Below, one piece after another: positions 36,515 through 45,587 of a DNA stretch of 64,000 nt (its first letter is position 1; each line of letters starts with the position of its first letter). A program made the position numbers and the translations under genes. The DNA comes from Cristatella mucedo (lineage: Eukaryota; Bryozoa; Phylactolaemata; Cristatellidae). Under the pieces are notes generated by a model. It was given only the letters and a program-made list of their open reading frames with translations, ran no database searches and was not told where the DNA came from. The stretch is taken from NCBI GenBank assembly GCA_009760855.2, contig WPIO01000002.1, forward strand, positions 3,116,001 through 3,180,000, read 5' to 3'.

Positions 36515-37157
36515 AATACAGGGGACCATCAAACTCATTTTTTATGTTAATTTTGAATGCATTCCAAGTACCATTTCCAGCAGCATTGGCAACATCTCTA
36601 CTTACACGAGTATTAGAATCACCAGATACACCTGTAATAATTGCATCAAAATTATTCCACCAACTCGAGTCATTTCAAGAGTAAATGGAACATTAACTAA
36701 CCTCATCTTTTTTCCATCCAGCTGCAAGTCCTTCCGTTCTATTATATTCATTTGGATAACAAAGTAGACCCATCAGCATTGAAACAGTTCCTGGACCTTG
36801 TTGAAGTGAAATACTTCTATTTTCTTCAGTGCGAAGCCTAATTCTCATTGAACTGAACGTCCACGCTCCAGCATTGTTAACAAGACCTGCAGCAAGATTT
36901 CTATTAGGAGGACAATAAGCACCACCAGCAACAGTTTGAACTTGTAGTTGACCTTCAAGTAGAAGATAAGCATCAGAAAGAACATAGCACATTTGTTGTT
37001 CACCAGGTACAATAAATGTTACTAGCTTATTTGCCATGTTATCAGTTTCGATACCATTTGCTTGGTAAAATTCTCTGAATTGATAGTCTTTAATATCATG
37101 ATTAGGAAAACTAGGATCATTCAGTTCGAGTATACCATCAATAGGTGCACTTGCCAT
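36515..37157 (-). pseudogene. Capsid-like protein, C-terminus missing
   Basis: The open part runs from ATG 37157 to a stop at 36693-36695, about 154 codons. A further 180 bases continue it after two frameshifts, until viral sequence ends near 36515. The pattern (ILELND near the N-terminus, then CYVLSDAYLLLEGQL, then GLVNNAGAWTFSSMRIRL, then GTVSMLMGLL) follows a capsid family common in invertebrate adintovirus/Polinton-like elements, where LPCES.LYIEG and LVNNAVAFLF..IRYEL are the conserved blocks. I infer a jelly-roll shell protein. The start is set by TATATAG 8 bases upstream (37165-37171), not by an earlier alternative codon. Family recognition is from memory of its pattern, with no search. 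Confidence 0.55.
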
Positions 37158-37213
37158 TTCTTCTCTATATAAAAAACTAAAAATTAATTTATACTTTGAA
37201 TATATAATCCAGC

Positions 37214-37772
37214 TCATATTTTCTTTCTCATACTTCCATCATAACCATCAGGTCTTGTTCTTTCAACAGCTGGTACAACAGATTTATCTCTGATTACCTT
37301 CTCTATTTCCTTATATGCTTTTGGATCATTCTCTTTAAGAGTCTCAGAGTAGTTTTCTACTTCTTCTATCATTGCCTTATGTTTTTTTATTCTTTAGTTT
37401 AAGTTTTTCAAGCATAGCACTTTTAATTTCAAGATTAATCTCTTTTATCTTTCTATCGTAGACTTCTTCTTTCTTACGTTTTTTGCTTCATATTCTAATT
37501 CTTTCTTTCTTCTTCAAGTTTGCCATCTAATTCTCTACGTTTTGCAGCATATTCTTCATCAACATTCTATTTCTTTGTTTGTAGTTTAATTAGTTTTCTT
37601 GCTTGATGCAGTTCAATACCTTTATTTGCAATGTTCATACTAAGACCTGTTAATCCAGTTATTACAGGTGCTGTTTTTTTCCAATACCACCAATTACTTT
37701 ATCTAGTACTCCTGACCCATGATATTTTCCTCCTTTTATTCTACCATGTCCAATTCTAGCATAGCTACCCAT
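37214..37772 (-). pseudogene. Gly/Lys-rich then coiled-coil viral protein, frameshifted
   Basis: It starts at ATG 37772, after ATATAG (37777-37782). The N-terminus is Gly-rich (GGKYHGSGVLDKVIGGIGKK) and followed by a short hydrophobic/amphipathic segment. The rest is Lys/Glu-rich and coiled-coil-like, split among frames by several indels. The last frame ends RPDGYDGSMRKKI at a TGA (37214-37216), 57 bases before the capsid start. Its place between penton-like and capsid genes suggests a minor virion protein. I do not recognise the family. Confidence 0.4.
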
Positions 37773-37784
37773 TGTTCTATATTA

Positions 37785-38670
37785 CTTTGAAATTTCTATT
37801 ACTGCAACTACGCCAGAAATGATTTTTTATTCTGATCTGTTAGACTAATTTTTAAGTACTTATTGAATCTATATCACGACGTGTTGGTAAGTACACAATA
37901 TATTTGGATTATGCAGATCTAGTTTATCTCCAGGATTAATATCATAAATATCAATAATGTATAAAGATGAAGATTGTTGTAGATAACCTAGAGTTATTTC
38001 TATGTAATTTTTAAATGGGTCAACTAAATCACAATCTACACTAATCCATCTTATTCCTTTATTATCTGGTAACACCATTTATTCCACGCTTTATAAATTA
38101 CAGTAAAGTACAGAGCCTTTGCTATTAATTCGTAAGGAGTTCCTGTAATATCTTTATCATTAATTGTTCCTTGTTGATTTGAGTTGAATCCTAACGTATC
38201 TCCAATTGAATTTACAACTCCAGCAGCATTACTTCCAAGTAGAACAATATAATCTGGTGTTGCCTGCATTACTATTCTATCATCAGTATCAACACTAAAT
38301 CTTATTCATGATCCACCTCTTTTAGTATTGTCATAAAATGCACCAGGCTTTGCAGCAACTAAAGCAGAATTAAGTACTGCAACAATTCGTTTTCTATCAT
38401 AATGACCAGAAGGAATTTTAGTTAAAAATTTTGAGATATATACTAGATTGTATCTAAGCCAATGTGTATCCTTTACTCTTGTAATTATATTTGATACAAC
38501 TTTATTAGTATAAGTAAACTCTACTTTACGTAATCCAACTTTATTATAACCAGAGTTTGAACCAAGAATAAATTGCGGTACTAATGTTTTTGAGTCATAA
38601 CTAGTAGTTCTTGTTAATCTTATCGAGTTTTTTATATTATAAAAATTCAAAAATTATTCAAAAATTTCTA
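37785..38670 (-). pseudogene. Penton-like protein 2, frameshifted
   Basis: Pieces lie in several frames: 38306-38650 (with IPSGHYDRKRIVAVLNSAL), 38051-38269 (VNSIGDTLGF) and 37869-38078 (ISVDCDLVDP), then ISLTDQNKKSF near 37815. The order PxGxY...N.AL, then LGF, then CDLV, then a (S/I)LTDQ-type end matches shell proteins of Polinton-like viruses that I would assign to penton-type jelly rolls. A TTATAGAAA word at about 38667-38675 marks the likely start, where no ATG now remains. It is a tandem neighbour and apparent paralogue of the gene at 38748-39297. Confidence 0.4.
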
Positions 38671-38747
38671 TAACTAGTTATTTTTTGTGAGATAAAATAT
38701 TTTAATTTCAAATTCTGATCAGGAACCATTATTAATATATCGGAAAT

Positions 38748-39297
38748 TTAAGCACCAACAATATTATGATATTCAAGAGTATTTGGTTCATATACCATCT
38801 GTTCCCAAGGATAAAACATATAAGAAAAACTTCTTAGTACTTGTGTTTCATCTCCGTATAACTTGTTCCGCTAGCAACCAAATTACAACTTACAAGTATT
38901 AATTTTAGATCTGACAGAACAACTTCATTTTTTGAAATAAATTTAACATTTGGTGTACAAACTACTTGATCAGTAATGTTAGGAAATGTTGTCGAAAAGT
39001 TTGGATCTGTTGTATAAGCAGAACTAGTAAAACCAAGCATACTAGAAATACTAGACTTACTAGCAAGAAATCTTCAACCAACAGGCATAGTAACCCATGA
39101 ATTAGCAGTAGAAGTGTCAATACCTAAAACAAACTCATCAGTTGTAGCTCCAGTTTTTGTAATTGAATTGTTAATTATATCTGTAATACCAATGTCTATA
39201 TCATCTGAATAGCAGTGTAAATTCCTGGTTTAATTGTTATCTTTTGTTCTGATTCACCTGCTACTCTATAAACAAACGTATTATTACTTGATGTCAT
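38748..39297 (-). pseudogene. Penton-like protein 1, frameshifted
   Basis: ATG 39297 overlaps the TGA of the upstream gene by ATGA. The first frame has ITIKPGIYTA and then loses frame. The second continues to a segment with SSISSMLGF (end of 39040 frame) and VSCNLVASG, and the last piece ends LEYHNIVGA at a TAA (38748-38750). An in-frame TGA near 39075 sits where Trp would fit. It shares PG(I/H)Y, LGF and C(D/N)LV landmarks with the next gene, so the two look like duplicates. Confidence 0.4.
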
Positions 39298-39506
39298 ATT
39301 TTTATAGAGTTAGTACCAGCAAACTTCTTAAAACATATCTTCAACTTTTTGTTTCTAAGTTTAATAGGATAATCTATATGTACTTTGATTTGATTATAAG
39401 TTCCAGTAGCATTGAATACATACCCATCTTTGCTTACCGAACTCTCTTTCTTAAAAAATTCAAAACTTTTAAAGAAATCTTGTAAAACTTTAAAAAGTTC
39501 CGTCGT
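39294..39506 (-). CDS. Viral 70-codon protein with a lost ATG
   Basis: An uninterrupted 71-codon frame begins at ACG 39506, two bases after TATATAG, where the normal start codon is expected, and ends at a TGA overlapping the next gene's ATG. The product is mildly basic and Phe/Lys-rich (LFKVLQDFFKSFEFFKK, and later HIDYPIKLRNKK). No family is recognised. I infer ATG-to-ACG decay from the motif spacing seen at other viral genes. Confidence 0.45.
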   Translation of the reverse strand, partial: TTELFKVLQDFFKSFEFFKKESSVSKDGYVFNATGTYNQIKVHIDYPIKLRNKKLKICFKKFAGTNSIKI

Positions 39507-39508
39507 TT

Positions 39509-40630
39509 CTATATATCATACAAAAGTTTATTTATCTTTGCGACATAACTCTTTCGAACTTTTCTAGACTTAGCAAGATAATCTACTGCAGCACTGATTG
39601 AATTTACCACCCTTGTATTTCCAGCAGCAAGTTCACGAATCCATAGATCTATCTTATGAAATACTTCTTTATAACTACTTACAACTAATGGAATTACTTC
39701 TATTCCTTGACAAAATTTCTTTCTGGTTTGTACTTTGTTTTAAGGTATTCAAGAACTATTTCTTGAATAGAGTTCCATTAAATTGTTCTTTATTTTTTTC
39801 ATTAATTTTCTTTATAATATTTCTTATTTTTTTTTTGGTACTTCACCTTTAGAAACAAGTGCAATAGGAAAATCTTTATCAGTAACTACTGGAGGAGGAG
39901 TAATTGCAAGTGATTCATCTTCGCTTAATTCCTGCATTATTGCTTTTTCCCTTTTTGATGTATCAGTCGATTGATTAACATTAATCACACCAGCAATTAA
40001 TTTGCGAACTTCTCTAAGATATTCTCTTGTTTTTTCATTAGGTGCATTTTTAATTTCACCATTAATTATATTAAGTGCTTTTCTATGATGTCTTAGGTTA
40101 AGTGCTCCAACTGATCTTTTAAAAGTTCTTGAAATATCTGGCGTTGAATTTTCTTCTATTGCTTTTTGTGCTTGACCTAATTTTTTCATTTCTCTGTATT
40201 CTAATACACCTTTTAATTGTTCCTTATATTGTTCTTTATATTCTGAATCCTTATTTTCTAACATACTTTTTAATTTGTCACCATATTCAAGCATATCAGC
40301 ACCCAAAGGCCCTTTTATTTCTTCACTCTTCATTTCTTCACTCCTCTTCGTCTCTATAGCAAGTTTAGGTCTAATTTGTTTTAGTTTATCAATAATAATT
40401 TTGCCTGAATTATTCTTCAATCTTTCTAATGCACGTTTATTTAATTCATGTTCTACACTATCTTTTGAAGCCATCTCTGCTTCAATTCTTTGTATTTCTT
40501 GACCATTATCAAGTATAGTAGCAACACGTAACTCTTCTAAGTTTCTTAGTTTATTTTGCAAATCAGTGGCCTCCTGAACACTTCCTTTATAAGGTTTATT
40601 TTTACTTGAATGTATTTTTCCGTTAATCAT
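39509..40630 (-). pseudogene. Large coiled-coil viral protein, frameshifted in a poly(A) run
   Basis: The first 268 codons (40630 to 39824) are open, charged and coiled-coil-like, with long Glu/Lys heptad stretches (KSMLENKDSEYKEQYKEQ). A run of ten A residues on the coding strand near 39829 ends the frame. Matching sequence continues in other frames to a TAG at 39509-39511, giving about 370 codons. TATATAG lies two bases before ATG 40630. The C-terminal part is amphipathic. No homologue is recognised. A scaffold, core or terminal-protein role would fit the location but is a guess. Confidence 0.5.
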
Positions 40631-40681
40631 TCCTATATATATTCAGTATTAAAAATAGTTAATTATTGCTTTCCTGTGTTA

Positions 40682-41305
40682 TCAATAGCTTCCTTCAGAT
40701 TCAGTTTTAGTTAAATCGATAACACAATATCCACAACGATTTCTTTTACAAGAATTAACCCATTCTTTGAATTGTTTCTTATCTATATCACCAACATATG
40801 CAATACGAATATATTCAATATCAGTATTTTATTTTTTAAATGTTATAACCATATTTATATTGCTTCTGATTTATCGTCTAGGAATATTAATAAACCCTTG
40901 AGCTAAATAAAATATGTTCGATACTTTATATCTACCACGTGTCAAATAGTCTAAAATCTTTGATTGATCTTCTGTCATTCAACCATCAAGTACAACAACA
41001 TTCTTACAGTTCTTTTATGAGTCAACTTCTGGCATTTCATCAATACCGTTAAACCAAGCGTAAGAATGATTATCTTTAGTCATTGACATAAGACCACGAT
41101 ATAACTTTTGATCTACACTTGAAGAAATTATTAAACAAGTATCATAATTTAAAATACCATAAAATATCCAATTCATTACTAACTGTGATTTACCTGTACC
41201 ACTTGGACCAAGTACGAATGCTCTGATTGATACTCTAGGCAATGGCTATTTATGTCCTCTATCTACATCCTGTCCAAAATTAAAAGCTCAAACTCTTAAT
41301 GACAT
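40682..41305 (-). pseudogene. A32/FtsK-type genome-packaging ATPase, six in-frame stops
   Basis: One continuous frame of 208 codons runs from ATG 41305 (TATAG one base upstream) to TGA-TAA at 40682. Walker A is VLGPSGTGKSQL (about codons 27-38). A Walker B-like VVVLDG lies at about 40982-40999, and IFYLAQGF at about 40890-40915 fits the sensor region of adenovirus-IVa2-unlike, poxvirus-A32-like ATPases of Polintons. Such enzymes pump DNA into capsids. Internal stops are TGA 41288, TAG 41246, TAA 41015, TGA 40979, TAA 40871 and TAA 40829, yet there is no frameshift. It is divergent from the zinc-ribbon/protease gene, with 33 bp between start codons. Confidence 0.75.
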
Positions 41306-41338
41306 TCTATACCAAAAAAGTATTTTATATTTATAGAT
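41306..41338. promoter_or_regulatory. 33-bp divergent viral promoter
   Basis: It contains TATAG facing left for the ATPase gene (41307-41311) and TTATAG facing right (41331-41336) for the zinc-ribbon/protease gene, with an A/T-rich centre. Confidence 0.6.
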
Positions 41339-42030
41339 ATGGAAATTTACTGCTTGAAGTGTAAAAAACCAACTGATACAATCCATGAAGAGTATGTTGA
41401 GGTAAATAGCACTCAAGGATCAAGAGGAATGGAAAAAAGAGTTTGTACTATTTGTGATAGTAAAATGTCAAAGTTTGGTAAACTAAGAGGAGAATCAACT
41501 GGTGAAGGTGTTTTATCACACGGTAGAAGTTTAGGAACAGGATCAACTGGTGAATGTGTTTCATCGCATGGAAGAAGGTTAGGAGCTGGTGTAGAAAGTA
41601 AGAAACAAATAATTGTTGAGTTGAAAAAGACTATAGACAAACTAAAAAAAAGTAAAATCTTCACCACTAACAGATCTAGAAATAAATAATTATATAACAG
41701 AATTTGATATAAAAACTTTCATGGTGTATTTGCAAAAAATGAATTAACAAAACCACTAGAAAACGAATGTCTTATTTGTTATACAGGAAAATCAGATTTA
41801 GCAATCTGTCATCGGGTAGGACTTAAAAAAGTAGGTAATTTATTTTTTTACTTTGATTCGTTTGGAGCTCCACCAATGCCAGAAGTAAGTGATTACTTTG
41901 GTGTTATACCAAGTTTCAGACCTTTAAACTACAAGAATACAATCAAACAGATTGTGGAAGAAGGTGCTTAATCTTCTTAAAACTAATGCAAGAAACAGAT
42001 TTTGGAACGACAACGCAATTATTAATTTAA
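41339..42030 (+). pseudogene. Zinc ribbon joined to adenain-like (C5) cysteine protease, frameshifted
   Basis: Codons 1-116 (41339-41689) are open. CLKC (residues 5-8) and CTIC (37-40) form a two-knuckle zinc ribbon like the small DUF5679-type proteins of these viruses. Next come two imperfect repeats around GSTGE and SHGRSLG, then a Lys-rich stretch. The same reading frame resumes after one local frame change and encodes an adenain-like protease: GVFAKNEL, then YFDSFGAPP at about 41846-41872. A last frame change places the catalytic-Cys-type block DCGRRCLIFL at about 41948-41977. C5 proteases mature capsid proteins in adenoviruses and Polintons. Absence of a start motif before the protease part suggests one fused gene, but two decayed genes cannot be excluded. 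Confidence 0.6.
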
Positions 42031-42059
42031 TTTAAACATTTTATTTTCCATATATAGAA

Positions 42060-42487
42060 ATGGAAATAAAAAAAAACCATTTGCAGTGCTTGAAAATTCT
42101 TCTGTTATAACCCCAAAAGGAAAACCAGCACGTGTTCACATTGAAGAGAAACTTTCCAAAGATTCTAAACCTTACGTCAATGCATGGGTATATATTACTG
42201 AAGATATGAGACTTGCACTCGAAGATATTGCAGCAAGAGCAAGTAAAAAACTTGAATTTAGTGGTTATGATTTATCTCAACGTTCAACCATTGGAGTAAG
42301 ATTTGATTTTACTAACAAACTGAGTACATTCTTTGATCAAAAGAACAAACAAATAAAATTCAATAATATTGCTGATGTAATTAAAAAACTTGGAACTGAC
42401 TTTGCAGTAATAGGTGTTCTTGATGGAAGTTATGTAACTAAAACACTTACAATTCTGAACAAAGACTTAATATTAGATTTAAATTAG
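42060..42487 (+). pseudogene. Unknown viral protein, about 140 codons, one frameshift
   Basis: TATATAG (42051-42057) precedes ATG 42060 by two bases. After three codons a poly(A) run of nine shifts the frame, and 133 codons are then open to TAG 42485-42487. The protein is mixed alpha/beta-like, with ITEDMRLALEDIAARASKK, then STIGVRFDF, and ends ILNKDLILDLN. I do not recognise a family. Its size and lack of signal peptide would suit a nucleic-acid-binding accessory protein, which is speculation. Confidence 0.5.
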
Positions 42488-42504
42488 ATCAAGTTAAAAT
42501 TTAT

Positions 42505-42571
42505 ACCCTTTGCAGCAAATGTAAAGCGCCTAGAAAGAGATTAAGTTCTCTGAGGGCGCTTGATCAAGTAC

Positions 42572-42603
<32 letters not shown>
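42505..42603 (+). mobile_element. LINE/SINE 3' tail inserted in the virus
   Basis: The canonical GCAAATGTAAAGCGCCTAG stem-loop and a long (TTA)n tail lie between two viral genes. The sequence is close to the window consensus, so this insertion is younger than much of the viral decay. Confidence 0.85.
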
Positions 42604-42604
<1 letters not shown>

Positions 42605-42693
42605 GTGTTGTTAAACGAGTATAATTCAATCCTGTTAATTATTAAAAAACACAAACACACAAGAAAAAGATAAAAATAGCTTAGTTAAATTTG

Positions 42694-43461
42694 TTACATC
42701 TTTTTTTCTAGTGATATCAACATTCTATCAACAATACCACGTGCATAGTTCTTTATTTTATTCAAAATCGCAGGATTACTTATCTTATTCTTTAAGAATA
42801 CAGTTGCAAATGAATCCTTCAACATGCCACCAATACTTAGACCTAGCTTACCTTTTGCTGCCAAAACCACTGCAACAGTTTTAGGATCTTCTCCAACATA
42901 AACAGGTTGACTAGGATCACGAGAAATACGTGCTGCAGATTCTGCAAGAACAAGATCAGATAAATTTCTTATTTCAGTTCTTTTAGGTTCAGACATAGAT
43001 GAAGTTTGAGTATAATAATGATCATGCACTAAAGCACGTCGATCTAAATCATTTACACTTTCATACCCCTCATTCATTCTTTGATTGAACTTTGTTCCAG
43101 GTCCAGTATAGCTATATTTACCAGTGTTGTTGAATGAACCGCCTGGAACTTCTTCTGACTTCACTCCTGTAGGCAATTTCATGTGCATTTTACGATTACC
43201 AGTAAGTTTATGTATAGAATCTACAAGTTCAGATCCTTGCTTTCTATTTGCTCTAAGCTGTTAAAGTCTGAGATTCAATTGCAAGCCCATACCTTTTGCT
43301 TTACAATTTTCAATTTTTGCAAATTGGGTATTGGTTACAAGAATACTAACATCACCAGATAAATCAGCATGTTTTAGTCTTATAGAAATAGGTTCTTCTG
43401 AGCTGTGTATTATATTTACTTGATACTTTGATAGATTAAGTTTGATTTTACTATAATCCAT
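42694..43461 (-). pseudogene. Phospholipase A2 (parvovirus VP1-type) virion protein, one in-frame stop
   Basis: A single frame runs from ATG 43461 to 42694, broken only by TAA 43261-43263 after codon 66. The N-terminal part resembles an N-terminal tag shared by several late proteins of invertebrate Polinton-like elements (beginning MDYSKIKLNLSK). The C-terminal part has a calcium-loop-type YTGPGTKFN (about 43110-43084) and the catalytic HDHYY (43026-43012), the hallmark of the parvovirus-like PLA2 family. In parvoviruses this domain helps virions leave endosomes. A comparable role is inferred. TATATAG lies one base before the ATG. The start region is divergent from the small gene at 43496. 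Confidence 0.7.
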
Positions 43462-43495
43462 TCTATATATTAAACAATAAAAAGTAATGTATATA
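43462..43495. promoter_or_regulatory. 34-bp divergent viral promoter
   Basis: TATATAG faces left for the PLA2 gene and TGTATATA faces right, directly abutting ATG 43496. Confidence 0.55.
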
Positions 43496-43651
43496 ATGGA
43501 AACTGAAAGAATTGTTGAAGCAATTGCTGAATGTAATGAAATATTAACAGCATTAGTTGAATAGGCAGAAACAGTAATAATAATGATAAATGAATTACAA
43601 TATGAATTGAGAATTAGAGAGAAAACATTTGATATACGTGTTACTGACTAG
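43496..43651 (+). pseudogene. Small viral gene, 51 codons, one in-frame stop
   Basis: It starts METERIVEAIAECNEI directly after TATATA. A TAG at 43562-43564 (codon 23) interrupts it, and the frame then continues to TAG 43649-43651. The product is acidic, helical and coiled-coil-like. Its stop overlaps that of the convergent gene in a CTAG palindrome. No family is recognised. Confidence 0.5.
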
Positions 43652-44730
43652 TTCTTACACCTCATCTTTGCCTCATCTCTTAATTTTAGTATTTCTCTTT
43701 GTATTTCTTCTTGACTTTTACCTTGTACGAAGAGATTGGCTAGCAACATTGCACTTTTAAGTTTATAATCACATTGTTTTTTCTACCAACTGTTGAACTC
43801 TCAACTTTTGTATACTATTTTTCAAATCCTCTGAATAACTAACACCACCCTTTTCAACCAATTCTCTTCCTTGTTAAGATAATCTAATTGATTTTTAATT
43901 TCATTATTCTGTACTTTATCGGAGAGATCAATATCAACTCCTTTATCTAGTAATTCGATCAAATTTCTTATATATGTAATAGCATTTCTTAATCTCTCAC
44001 TTTGAAGTGATAATGCAGACATTCTTTCCTCGTGTGTCTTCATTGATGGTGCTCTAGCTGTATACATAGTCTCATCCACTATCTTCTCAACCAACCCAGC
44101 AACTGCAACTGTGATTGAAACTGCTGAACCAACTGTTCCTATTACACTTGCTATACTAGCAATGATAGCAGGAAACTTAGGAAGAAATCCTTCTGATCTC
44201 ATTTCAAGAAAGTTCTTCCAAGCAATAGGATCAAGTTTTGTATCATCCCAACTAACTTCTTCTCCAAATACACCAGATAGAAATTAATGGGATTAAGATA
44301 CCAATCACTATTTGCTTTCCCTTCTTTAAGTAGTATTTCATTGATGTAATAACCTACTTCTAATTATGCAACCATCTTTCTAAGTCCTTCTTTTTATCAC
44401 TCATTGTCTTCCAGAACACTTGACCATACTCACCTAAAGCAACATCAACAATCTCTTTATAAATAGTCCTAAATCTACTATTCCTGATTAAAATCCTCCT
44501 AGTGCTTTAGTAACACCTCCAATAACTTTGCACGATTGTAATAATTTTGCAGCTATCTTTGATATCTTGTTTGATGCTTGTAACGAGAGTTTCATAGCAA
44601 TTTTTGGTGCAATCTGTATCACTGCTTTAGATCCTACTTCAGTTGCAGTTGTAACACCCGATACAACTTCTTTGGTTGTACTAACACCTTCTTTTATACC
44701 TTCAGAAACACATCTACCTTTTTTCTTCAT
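43648..44730 (-). pseudogene. Putative membrane virion protein, frameshifted
   Basis: The first 80 codons (44730-44488) are open, Lys-rich at the N-terminus and then Ala/Val/Thr-rich amphipathic. Related frames continue (FWKTMSDKKKDLERW near 44400, then a Trp-rich segment near 44230), and 43822-44202 opens again with a hydrophobic segment (IIASIASVIGTVGSAVSITV, residues 13-32 of that frame) followed by helical, charged sequence. No start motif lies between the pieces, so I treat them as one gene of about 360 codons. Two genes remain possible. The family is unknown. A membrane or membrane-active role is inferred from the hydrophobic segment. Confidence 0.4.
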
Positions 44731-44741
44731 ATATATAAGTA
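44731..44741. promoter_or_regulatory. 11-bp divergent viral start region
   Basis: Only ATATATAAGTA separates the two opposed ATG codons. Its TATATA core reads the same on both strands and may serve both genes. Confidence 0.55.
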
Positions 44742-45584
44742 ATGAAAAAAGTAACTAAGATTAATGGTAACTTTGGCAGTGATTTTAATGCAAATAGAGA
44801 TAAAGTAAGTAACTTAGGTTATCCTGTTAATGATGGTGATGCAATAAGATTGGATTATGCTCTTAGTTTAAACGTTGGTGGTAGTGTTATTTCTAATGCT
44901 ACGGGTGAATTAGCAACAGCTTCAAGTTTATTAGGATTGTTACCAAAGAGTGGTGCAAAAGCAATGTCACAACTGAATTGTAAAAATGCTATTGGTATAA
45001 CATGTAATTCTGCTGATGGTACTGTAAATAGGGATTTAAGACCATATAAAGCTATGACACAAGTGTTTCAAGGTAATGCAACAGCAAGTATGAATATGGA
45101 TGGAAAGAATATTATAAACCCAAAAGATTCTGATGTAGTAACAAAACAGCATGTTGATAATAATAAACAAGGAGGATTTAGATATTTAGGAGCAAGTTCT
45201 AATACCTATCCTAGTTTATTCAAACTTGATATGATAGGAACTAATATTTTTGAAAATGGACAAGGACATAGTTTTTCATTGCAACAAATTACTCCAGGTG
45301 ATATGCCACTTATACAACAAGAAAAAGGTAGAACAATTAGATATGCAACTAATCTTAAAACATTTATTCCTGGTACATTACCTACCTTTGGTTTAATACC
45401 TGGTATTATGTATGCTACTGATAAAACAAATGCTTATTTAGATTTGACTAGTGATAGTACTTATGGAGTTAGTGGTACTATAGTTTTAATAATTAATATT
45501 GATGGAACTTGTACTTATGCTATTAATAAGTTTACTGTTGCAAGCGAAATTAGTTACATAGATTTTCTTATCAGTATTTTGTAG
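44742..45584 (+). CDS. Fibre-like protein 1
   Basis: This intact frame of 280 codons is one of the few complete viral genes. Two shaft-like modules match the tail-fibre pattern of phages and some adenovirus-like viruses: VSNLGYPVNDGDAIRLDYA (residues 22-40) and MDGKNIINPKDSDVVTKQHV (about 118-137). The C-terminal half is beta-rich and Gly/Thr-rich, as in a receptor-binding knob (TPGDMPLIQQEKGRTIRYAT). A receptor-binding fibre is inferred. The stop (TAG 45582-45584) also forms part of the TTGTAG word upstream of fibre-like gene 2. Confidence 0.6.
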   Translation: MKKVTKINGNFGSDFNANRDKVSNLGYPVNDGDAIRLDYALSLNVGGSVISNATGELATASSLLGLLPKSGAKAMSQLNCKNAIGITCNSADGTVNRDLRPYKAMTQVFQGNATASMNMDGKNIINPKDSDVVTKQHVDNNKQGGFRYLGASSNTYPSLFKLDMIGTNIFENGQGHSFSLQQITPGDMPLIQQEKGRTIRYATNLKTFIPGTLPTFGLIPGIMYATDKTNAYLDLTSDSTYGVSGTIVLIINIDGTCTYAINKFTVASEISYIDFLISIL

Positions 45585-45587
45585 AAA

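Noticed and set aside
42694-43461. An integrated parvovirus, because of the PLA2 motif
   Set aside because: The PLA2 gene sits among PolB, ATPase and protease genes and uses the same start motif, so it belongs to the larger virus. No parvovirus NS1 helicase is seen.
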